A DNA stretch of 7,052 nucleotides from an uncultured bacterium. Lineage in GTDB: Bacteria > DRYD01. The translations under genes were made by a program, and so were the position numbers. Under the pieces are notes generated by a model that was given only the letters and a program-made list of their open reading frames with translations, made no database searches and was not told where the DNA came from. Position 1 is the stretch's first letter. Every line of letters starts with the position of its first letter. Location of the stretch: contig CALFWH010000105.1 of NCBI GenBank assembly GCA_937927985.1, positions 1 through 7,052 of the forward strand. Reading direction: 5' to 3'. Positions 1 through 6,094 of the stretch are shown here, piece after piece.

Positions 1-1
1 T

Positions 2-1873
2 TTAAGTGTAAATGAGGGAGCTATTAAATTTTTAGGTAAGCCTAATTATGGTTATAGCTGGCCTAAATTAACTCAATGGTGGATAAAAATAAGAAATTTT
101 TTTGATAATTACGGATTTTCTTTTAATAAGAAATTGAAAGATTTACCTAATGATTTTATTAATATTTTAGTGGAAGGGGATCAAAATTTTGAAGGTTTAA
201 AGTTTTTCCTATCTGATTTATACTACAATTATGATTTTGATTTGGGTGAAGTTGTTTTTGAGAAAGTGTGTCCCAAATGTAATGGTTATCGATTAAATAC
301 TAATGCTCTTTCTGTTAAACTTAAAGTTGCAGATAAATTTATTAACATAGGTCAATTATCTTCTCTTAGTATACAGGATTTATACAAAACGTTGGATTCA
401 CTTGATATTAGGGAAAAAGAAAGGGTTTTGGTAGATAATTTAATTCAGGAAGTAAAAAAAAGATTAGAATTTTTAATAGATATAGATTTGTGGTATTTGG
501 ATTTATATAGGACGATGGGTAGTTTATCAACTGGAGAGGCTCAAAGGGTAAAAATAGCTTCTTTATTGTCTTCAAATTTGTCTGGAGTTACCTATGTCTT
601 AGATGAGCCTTCAATAGGTTTGCATCCTTATAATATCTCTAAAATTATTGATAGTATAAAGAAGCTTAAAAAATTAGGGAATACAATTGTTGTTGTGGAA
701 CATGATTCAGAAATTATAAAAAACGCTGATTATTTTGTAGAATTAGGTTTTGAAGGTGGGAAAAATGGAGGATATTTAATTCAAGCAGAATATGTTTCTA
801 ATATAAAAAACTCCCCAACTTTCGATTATGTAAATAAAAAATCTTTTGTAGGTTATATTCCAAAAGACTACGGTAAAGAAGATTTTTTATTTTTTAAAGG
901 TTTAAATTTAAATAATTTGAAAAATGTTGAATTTAGCTTACCTTTGAATAGATTGGTTGTAATAACGGGAGTTTCTGGAAGTGGTAAAAGTTCTGTTTTG
1001 AAAGCTATTTATAAGATTTTACGAGGAGAGGAGGGATACGGTTATTTTGAGGGGGAATTTAAGGGAGATGTCTTTATGGTTGATAGCTCTCCAATAGGGA
1101 AAACCCCAAGATCTTGTTTAGCTACTTACACTAAAGTATGGGATGAAATAAGAAATATATTTTCTAATTTACCAGAATCCAAAAGGTTAGGTTTTAGCTC
1201 ATCTAAATTCAGTTTTAATACCCCAGAAGGTAGATGTGATAAATGTAAAGGAGAAGGATTTATAAAAGTAGATATGAATTTTTTGCCAGATATTTATGTC
1301 AAGTGTGAAGCTTGTCAAGGTAAGAGATATAGTTTTGATAGCTTAACAGTGAAATTTAATAGATATACTATTGCTGATATATTAGATTTAACGGTAGATG
1401 AATGTATAAGTTTATTTGAGGGGTTTAGTAAGGTTGTTAATAAACTAAAGTTTATAAGTAAGATAGGGTTGGGATATATGAAGTTAGGACAGATCTCTCC
1501 TACCTTCTCTGGTGGTGAAATTCAAAGAATAAAACTTGCTCAAGAATTGACTAAAAGGAATATAACAGGTAATATTTATTTATTAGATGAACCAACTACT
1601 GGATTGCATTTCAAAGATATTGAAAAGTTGTTAGATGTTTTTTATGAGATATTGAAAAAAGGTGCTACTCTTGTTATTGTTGAGCATAATTTAGATGTAA
1701 TAAAGAACGCTGATTGGGTTATAGACGTGGGACCAGAAGCTTCCAATAAAGGAGGAGAAATTCTATTTTACGGAAAATTAAGTGATTTTATCAATAGTTC
1801 TGTTAAATCTTTTACCAAAGATTTTTTAAAAAATTATCTTTGTAAAGAAGGATTTTTAGTAAAAAATGTATAA
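2..1873 (+). CDS. uvrA: UvrABC excinuclease subunit A, C-terminal two thirds (5' end outside window)
   Basis: UvrA is the DNA-damage sensor ATPase of nucleotide excision repair; a UvrA dimer loads UvrB on lesions in the cytoplasm. The frame is open to the left edge, where the residues LSVNEGAI match the segment just before the UvrA insertion domain, so the TTG at 134 is not a start. The visible 623 residues (numbered from position 2) hold: a CxxCxGxRL zinc half-site (C90, C93); ABC signature I, here LSTGE (175-179) where LSGGE is usual; Walker B I with LDEPSIGLH (about 200-208); a His switch EHD (233-235); Walker A II GVSGSGKSS (323-331); the conserved SSPIGKTPRS block; a Cys4 zinc module (C412, C415, C435, C438); signature II FSGGE (502-506); Walker B II LDEPTTGLH (528-536); and EHN (561-563). 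The length fits the end of a roughly 940-residue family. Walker A I and the UvrB-binding region lie off the edge. The stop is TAA. Confidence 0.97.
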   Translation, partial: LSVNEGAIKFLGKPNYGYSWPKLTQWWIKIRNFFDNYGFSFNKKLKDLPNDFINILVEGDQNFEGLKFFLSDLYYNYDFDLGEVVFEKVCPKCNGYRLNTNALSVKLKVADKFINIGQLSSLSIQDLYKTLDSLDIREKERVLVDNLIQEVKKRLEFLIDIDLWYLDLYRTMGSLSTGEAQRVKIASLLSSNLSGVTYVLDEPSIGLHPYNISKIIDSIKKLKKLGNTIVVVEHDSEIIKNADYFVELGFEGGKNGGYLIQAEYVSNIKNSPTFDYVNKKSFVGYIPKDYGKEDFLFFKGLNLNNLKNVEFSLPLNRLVVITGVSGSGKSSVLKAIYKILRGEEGYGYFEGEFKGDVFMVDSSPIGKTPRSCLATYTKVWDEIRNIFSNLPESKRLGFSSSKFSFNTPEGRCDKCKGEGFIKVDMNFLPDIYVKCEACQGKRYSFDSLTVKFNRYTIADILDLTVDECISLFEGFSKVVNKLKFISKIGLGYMKLGQISPTFSGGEIQRIKLAQELTKRNITGNIYLLDEPTTGLHFKDIEKLLDVFYEILKKGATLVIVEHNLDVIKNADWVIDVGPEASNKGGEILFYGKLSDFINSSVKSFTKDFLKNYLCKEGFLVKNV

Positions 1874-1884
1874 TATTTATAAAT

Positions 1885-1912
1885 GTGACTAATTTTCTAA
1901 GTCGTTTTTTTT
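1885..1912 (+). terminator. Candidate weak Rho-independent terminator after uvrA
   Basis: Twelve bases after the uvrA stop, GACT (1887-1890) pairs with AGTC (1900-1903). Two G-U wobble pairs extend the stem outward (1885-1905 and 1886-1904), around a 9-base loop. The stem is followed immediately by a run of eight T (1905-1912). Placement and U-tract fit an intrinsic terminator that would separate uvrA from rpoB. The stem is short and AT/GU-rich, so it may be inefficient or fortuitous in such AT-rich DNA. Confidence 0.4.
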
Positions 1913-1943
1913 ATCAGTTTAATTCTTACAACCTTACTTTATG

Positions 1944-1989
1944 ATCAAGAATTTTCTTTTTTATTGAATTTTGAATATTAGCTCTTGAT
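1944..1989 (+). repeat. 7-bp inverted repeat in the rpoB 5' leader
   Basis: ATCAAGA at 1944-1950 is the exact reverse complement of TCTTGAT at 1983-1989. A G-U pair (1943-1990) adds an eighth step. The 32-base spacer is T-rich with two TTGAAT copies (1964-1969 and 1971-1976). The right arm ends two bases before the rpoB Shine-Dalgarno site, so a hairpin could affect translation or act as an operator. A perfect 7-mer this close can arise by chance in AT-rich DNA, and no known leader motif is recognised. Confidence 0.25.
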
Positions 1990-1991
1990 TT

Positions 1992-2002
1992 AGGAAGGGG
2001 GT
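1992..2002 (+). promoter_or_regulatory. Ribosome binding site of rpoB
   Basis: AGGAAGGGGGT lies 6 bases before the ATG at 2009. It is the only G-rich stretch in the intergenic region and decides the rpoB start. The perfect TATAAT in the spacer (2002-2007) is too close to the start codon to serve rpoB as a -10 box, because its transcript would lose this site. Confidence 0.85.
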
Positions 2003-2008
2003 ATAATA

Positions 2009-5000
2009 ATGGAAAATGTTTTAGTATTAGGTAGATGGAAGGATTACGAGTTTCCTAAGTTACCTGATTTACTAAATATCCCAAGAAAATCTTTTGAATG
2101 GTTAATCAACGAAGGATTGGATAGTGCATTTAGAGATTTTTTCCCCATAGAGACAGATAAATACATTGTTGAATATATTGGTTGTAGAACAGGTAGTGTT
2201 AATATTAATGATATACAATCTGCTAAGTATACTTTGAAAACCTATTCAGTGCCTATTTATGTTAAACTAAGAATAGTAGAAGTAAAGAGAAAACAAAAAG
2301 AAGATAAAACAGTAACTGAAGTAGTCAAAATAGTCGATGAAGATGAACTTAAATTCTTCGATTTACCCATGTTAACTGATAGAGCCACCTTTATTGTAAA
2401 CGGTACAGAAAGAGTTTTTATAAATCAATTAATAAGATCTCCTGGAGTATATTTCTTCAGAGAAGAAGTAGAAAAAACATCGGTATATAAAACCACTGTT
2501 ATACCTTCTAAAGGAAGTATAATAGAATTAGAAACTGAACTTCAAGAAAAATTTTATCCAGAAAGAGAAATAGAAAAAATAAAAACTAATAATTTCTTGA
2601 GAGTTAAATTAGATAAGAAAATAAAATTCACATTTGTAACATTACTTAAATCTTTGGGATTCAATAATGAAGAAATATTAGAGGAATTAGTTTGTAAGTA
2701 TGTTGCAAGAGAATATAAAGTCAATGTTGATCAAAATTTGATTAAAAAAGCTGAAGAATACATAATAGAAAATGGTAAAATAGATGAGTTTATAAATGAA
2801 GTTTTGGTTCCTTATATCTATGAAAAGGTAAAAAATAAAACTGAATTAACTTATGAAGAATTCTTAGATAATTTTCAAACAAAGCATAAATATTTACCTT
2901 ATATTTTCACTCTTGTTTTTAATACCATTGAAAGAGATATAAAGAGAAATAAGATATTTGGGGCTGAAGAGCAAGAAAAAGCAATGAGATTAATCCACAG
3001 AAGAATGGTAGGTGAAAACGCAGTAAATGTCCCAATCGAAGTAATAAAAGATCAAATTTTCCCATATTTTAGTAAAGAAAAGTACGACCTTTCTATTGCT
3101 GGAAGATACAAATTAAACCAAAGAATGGAATATGACCTAGTATGTTGGAGATGTGGACAAATAAATAAAAGGGGACAGATAAATTGTCAAAATTGCTCAG
3201 AAAAACTATTCTATAGCACTATCTTACTTGATGGAGTTAGATGTAATAATTGTCTAGGATATAATTATCTAGATAGTTTACTAAAGTACGAAGGGAAAAA
3301 AGGTAAAATTAAATTTAATTGCCAACACTGTGATAACGATCTATCAGATAAAGTTTTAGTAAAATTCGATGATGGAAGTACATATAAACTAAATGAACTT
3401 AATTTTGATGGTAACTATCTAATATCACCTGATGGTAATTCTAAAATATTATTAAAATCATTTGTTTACAAGGAATGGATTAATTTAATGAGATTACATC
3501 TAGAGTTTATAGAACACAAGAGGACAGTTGACGATACTAATAGTTTAGCTAATAGGAGAGTTAGACCAATAGGCGAACATTTATATAACGTTATAAAGGC
3601 TGGTTTGTATAAGTTTTCAAAATTAGTTAAGGATAAACTAACTCAATTTGCTTCTGATGAAAATAAATTAAGGGTTTTTGATGTTGTAAATCCTAAACCT
3701 ATAGCTGGAATAATTAAAGTATTCTTCGCACAGAATTCATTATCTCAATTTTTAGATCAAACTAATCCGCTTTCTGAACTAACTCATAAAAGAAGGTTAT
3801 CTTCTTTAGGAGTAGGAGGTATACAAAGAGAGCAAGCTAATTTTGAGATCAGAGATATTCATTGGAGTCATTACTCAAGAATTTGCCCTGTGGAAACACC
3901 AGAAGGCCAAAATATAGGATTGATAACTTCTCTTACCAGTTACGGAAGCATTAATTATCCTTTTGGGTTTTTAGTTGTACCTTATTATAAGGTTAATAAT
4001 GGAGTAATAGATTTTAGTAAGATTCATTACTTAGATGCCTTAGAGGAGGAAAACTATAAATTAGCTCCTGCAGATACTCACTTTGATCTAAAAACAGGTC
4101 AAATTTTACAAGATGAATTGAATGTCAGATATAAAGGGACTTTTACTTTAGTAACAAAAGAGGAAGTAGATTACATAGAGATAAGCCCTATTCAGATATT
4201 ATCCATTTCTGCTTCTCTAATTCCTTTTATAGAGAATGATGATATAAATAGAGCACTTATGGGAGCAAATATGCAACGTCAATCAGTACCATTGATTTCA
4301 CCAGAAAAACCCTTAGTATTCACAGGAATGGAAAAAATAGTAGCTTTAAATAGCGGATACTCTGTTTTAGCCAAAAGAAAAGGAAAGGTTGTTTATGTAG
4401 ATTCTCAAAGAATTATTGTTAAAAATGATAATGGAGATCACGATGTTTATGATTTAAAAAAATATGTTATTACCAATAGTGCTACTACCATAAATCAAAA
4501 AGTTTACGTTGATTTAAATGATGAGGTAGAAGAAGGACAAGTTTTAGCTGCTGGTTTTGCTATAGATAAAGATGAGTTAGCCTTGGGAAAAAATGTTTTA
4601 GTTGCTTATATGCCTTGGGAAGGATTTAATTTTGAAGACTCAATCATATTTAGTGAAGAATTACTAAGAAAAGATTATTTTACTAGTATACATATAGAAA
4701 GCAAGGAAACTGTTGCTGTCCAAACCAAACAAGGACCAGAATTGATAACAAGAGATATAGGAAATATCTCTGAACAAGCTGTAAAAGATTTAGATGAAGA
4801 AGGGGTTATAAGAATAGGAGCAGAAGTAAAACCTGGTGATATACTAGTTGGTAAAGTAACACCTCAAAGTGAAACAGAATTAACCCCCGAAGAAAGATTA
4901 CTACAAGCTATATTCGGTAAAAATGCAAGAAATGCAAAAGATACCTCTTTAAGAGATTCTCCTGGAATGTACGGAAAAGTCATAAGAACCTTTATTTTTA

Positions 5001-6073
5001 AACCAGAAGAAGTAGAAACTGAAAATCAAAACTTACTAAAAAGAGTTTTAATTCATATCGCTCAAAAAAGAAATATAAAAGTAGGTGATAAAGCAGCTTT
5101 AAGACATGGAAATAAAGGTGTTATCTCTCTAATAGCTCCAATAGAAGATATGCCATTTATGGCAGATGGCACACCAATACAAGTTATACTTAATCCTTTA
5201 GGAGTACCTTCAAGAATGAACATAGGACAAATATTTGAAGCTCATTTAGGACTAGTATGTAAATTACTTAATATTAGAATAAAAGTACCATCATTCTCTT
5301 CATTAGATGTAGAAACCATAAAAAATTTACTTAAAAAAGCCTTACAAGAACAATACAAAATGCTAAAGCAAGATAAATTCAGAAATTATGATCCTTATGA
5401 AATGTTGATAATTCTAATGAGACATAGTGGATATACTGTAAAAACTTTATTAGATAGAATGAATATAAAAGATATATCAAAGAGATTAGAAATTAAAGGT
5501 AAGGCTCCTAAGGATCTTAGTAGAATCTTCACAGTAAGGGATTTTACAATAGAGGAAGTAGAGAAAGCTTATGATTTAATAATTGATGATTTAAGCAAAG
5601 GTAAATTTGTTTTATATGATGGTAAAACTGGAGAACCTTTTGATAGGCCTATAACTGTTGGATATGTATATTTAATGAAGTTGATACATATGGTTGATGA
5701 TAAGATACATGCAAGATCTTTGGGCCCCTATTCGTTAATAACAAAGCAGCCGTTAGGAGGAAGAGCTCAAAACGGTGGACAAAGATTTGGAGAAATGGAA
5801 GTATGGGCTTTGGAAGCTTATGGAGCTGCTTACTCACTTCACGAAATGCTTACCGTAAAATCTGATGACGTGATAGGTAGAAATAGAGCTTATGAAAGTA
5901 TAATAAAAGGTAAACCATTTAGATTCGTAGGTATACCTGAAAGTTTTAAGGTCTTAGTAAAAGAATTGCAAGCTTTGGGATTAGATATAGAAATATATAC
6001 AGATAAAAATCAAACAGTTATACCAAAAAGTTTTGAGATTTTTGAATCTGAAGAAGAAATTATTTCCATATAA
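2009..6073 (+). CDS. rpoB: DNA-directed RNA polymerase beta subunit, with zinc-ribbon and other lineage-specific inserts
   Basis: RpoB forms one pincer and half the active site of bacterial RNA polymerase. The protein has 1354 residues, longer than B. subtilis (about 1190) and near E. coli (1342), but its extra length sits in different places. In order: protrusion and lobe (N-terminus to about 370, with NGTERV at 131-136 and RSPG at 143-146); a helical insert at about 228-306; the GRYKLN block (365-370); two Cys4 zinc ribbons (379-441); NRRVRPIGE (515-523); rifampicin cluster (574-601) with Q580, D583, H593 and S598 matching E. coli Q513, D516, H526 and S531; CPVETPEG (626-633); NRALMGANMQRQ (747-758); EGFNFEDSI (871-879); GDKAALRHGNKG (1026-1037) keeping both catalytic-centre lysines; NPLGVPSRMNIGQ (1062-1074); an extra segment (about 1111-1190); HARSLGPYS and GGQRFGEMEVWALEAYGAA near the C-terminus. 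The E. coli SI2 insert is absent. The start is fixed by a strong Shine-Dalgarno site; rpoC follows after 21 bases. Confidence 0.99.
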   Translation: MENVLVLGRWKDYEFPKLPDLLNIPRKSFEWLINEGLDSAFRDFFPIETDKYIVEYIGCRTGSVNINDIQSAKYTLKTYSVPIYVKLRIVEVKRKQKEDKTVTEVVKIVDEDELKFFDLPMLTDRATFIVNGTERVFINQLIRSPGVYFFREEVEKTSVYKTTVIPSKGSIIELETELQEKFYPEREIEKIKTNNFLRVKLDKKIKFTFVTLLKSLGFNNEEILEELVCKYVAREYKVNVDQNLIKKAEEYIIENGKIDEFINEVLVPYIYEKVKNKTELTYEEFLDNFQTKHKYLPYIFTLVFNTIERDIKRNKIFGAEEQEKAMRLIHRRMVGENAVNVPIEVIKDQIFPYFSKEKYDLSIAGRYKLNQRMEYDLVCWRCGQINKRGQINCQNCSEKLFYSTILLDGVRCNNCLGYNYLDSLLKYEGKKGKIKFNCQHCDNDLSDKVLVKFDDGSTYKLNELNFDGNYLISPDGNSKILLKSFVYKEWINLMRLHLEFIEHKRTVDDTNSLANRRVRPIGEHLYNVIKAGLYKFSKLVKDKLTQFASDENKLRVFDVVNPKPIAGIIKVFFAQNSLSQFLDQTNPLSELTHKRRLSSLGVGGIQREQANFEIRDIHWSHYSRICPVETPEGQNIGLITSLTSYGSINYPFGFLVVPYYKVNNGVIDFSKIHYLDALEEENYKLAPADTHFDLKTGQILQDELNVRYKGTFTLVTKEEVDYIEISPIQILSISASLIPFIENDDINRALMGANMQRQSVPLISPEKPLVFTGMEKIVALNSGYSVLAKRKGKVVYVDSQRIIVKNDNGDHDVYDLKKYVITNSATTINQKVYVDLNDEVEEGQVLAAGFAIDKDELALGKNVLVAYMPWEGFNFEDSIIFSEELLRKDYFTSIHIESKETVAVQTKQGPELITRDIGNISEQAVKDLDEEGVIRIGAEVKPGDILVGKVTPQSETELTPEERLLQAIFGKNARNAKDTSLRDSPGMYGKVIRTFIFKPEEVETENQNLLKRVLIHIAQKRNIKVGDKAALRHGNKGVISLIAPIEDMPFMADGTPIQVILNPLGVPSRMNIGQIFEAHLGLVCKLLNIRIKVPSFSSLDVETIKNLLKKALQEQYKMLKQDKFRNYDPYEMLIILMRHSGYTVKTLLDRMNIKDISKRLEIKGKAPKDLSRIFTVRDFTIEEVEKAYDLIIDDLSKGKFVLYDGKTGEPFDRPITVGYVYLMKLIHMVDDKIHARSLGPYSLITKQPLGGRAQNGGQRFGEMEVWALEAYGAAYSLHEMLTVKSDDVIGRNRAYESIIKGKPFRFVGIPESFKVLVKELQALGLDIEIYTDKNQTVIPKSFEIFESEEEIISI
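2690..2926 (+). other. RpoB insert in the lobe domain (residues about 228-306)
   Basis: Between LLKSLGFNNEEILEEL and the block carrying AMRLIHRRMVGENAVNVP, about 80 residues have no counterpart in the short B. subtilis-type RpoB. They are rich in Lys, Glu and aromatic residues and look helical. E. coli carries its unrelated SI1 insert at about the same point. The alignment was made by eye from memory of the family, so the limits are approximate. No enzymatic motif is visible. Confidence 0.6.
3143..3331 (+). other. Tandem Cys4 zinc-ribbon insert in RpoB (residues 379-441)
   Basis: Four CxxC knuckles occur within 63 residues: C379/C382, C393/C396, C412/C415 and C438/C441. They form C-x2-C-x10-C-x2-C followed by C-x2-C-x22-C-x2-C, with CG or CxNC contexts typical of zinc ribbons. 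They lie just after GRYKLN and before the NRRVR block. E. coli is short at this position, while B. subtilis and Thermotoga have other, cysteine-free segments there. A further 70 residues (about 442-510), partly beta-like, link the ribbons back to the conserved core. Two bound zinc ions and a role in DNA or factor contact are inferred. Confidence 0.8.
5339..5578 (+). other. RpoB C-terminal extra segment (residues about 1111-1190)
   Basis: In B. subtilis-type RpoB only a few dozen residues separate the block that includes SPVFDG from LYDGRTGEPF. Here the matching pieces IKVPSF (1091-1096) and LYDGKTGEPF (1202-1211) are about 105 residues apart, leaving roughly 80 extra residues. These include two amphipathic-looking helices with basic patches (KNLLKKALQEQYKMLKQDK, then MNIKDISKRLEIKGK). 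E. coli and Thermotoga also have extra residues here, of unrelated sequence. The function is unknown. Confidence 0.6.
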
Positions 6074-6077
6074 AGAA

Positions 6078-6086
6078 GGGAAGGTG
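6078..6086 (+). promoter_or_regulatory. Ribosome binding site of rpoC
   Basis: GGGAAGGTG lies just after the rpoB stop and 8 bases before the ATG at 6095. It is a near match to GGAGGTG and supports this start. No promoter or terminator is seen in the 21-base gap, in line with cotranscription of rpoB and rpoC. Confidence 0.8.
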
Positions 6087-6094
6087 TTAACTCT

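Noticed and set aside
134..136. TTG as a possible uvrA start
   Set aside because: The frame stays open to the window edge, and the upstream residues (LSVNEGAI and following) belong to UvrA, so the gene begins outside the window.
454..461. Run of eight A in uvrA as a slippage or frameshift site
   Set aside because: The reading frame is intact on both sides and the residues fit UvrA. A-runs of 7-8 recur in this AT-rich DNA.
1869..1874. TATAAT over the uvrA stop codon as an rpoB promoter
   Set aside because: The closest -35-like TTGTAA (1840-1845) is 23 bases away, and transcription would have to pass the terminator candidate. Such hexamers are expected by chance at this AT content.
1940..1945. 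TATGAT as a -10 box for rpoB
   Set aside because: Position is plausible, but the best -35 at normal spacing (TTTAAT, 1918-1923) matches only about half the consensus. Too weak to annotate.
2002..2007. Perfect TATAAT as a -10 promoter box
   Set aside because: It sits in the spacer between the rpoB ribosome binding site and the ATG, with no -35 at the right distance. A transcript from it would start inside rpoB.
3143..3331. Zinc-ribbon stretch as a separate inserted gene or intein in rpoB
   Set aside because: It is in frame with no stop or start of its own and lacks intein splice motifs (no Cys/Ser start block with a terminal His-Asn). It replaces a length-variable region and does not interrupt a conserved motif.
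5649..5837. 62-codon open frame on the minus strand
   Set aside because: It lies wholly inside the most conserved C-terminal part of rpoB, has no ribosome binding context that stands out, and resembles no family. It is a shadow of the coding strand.
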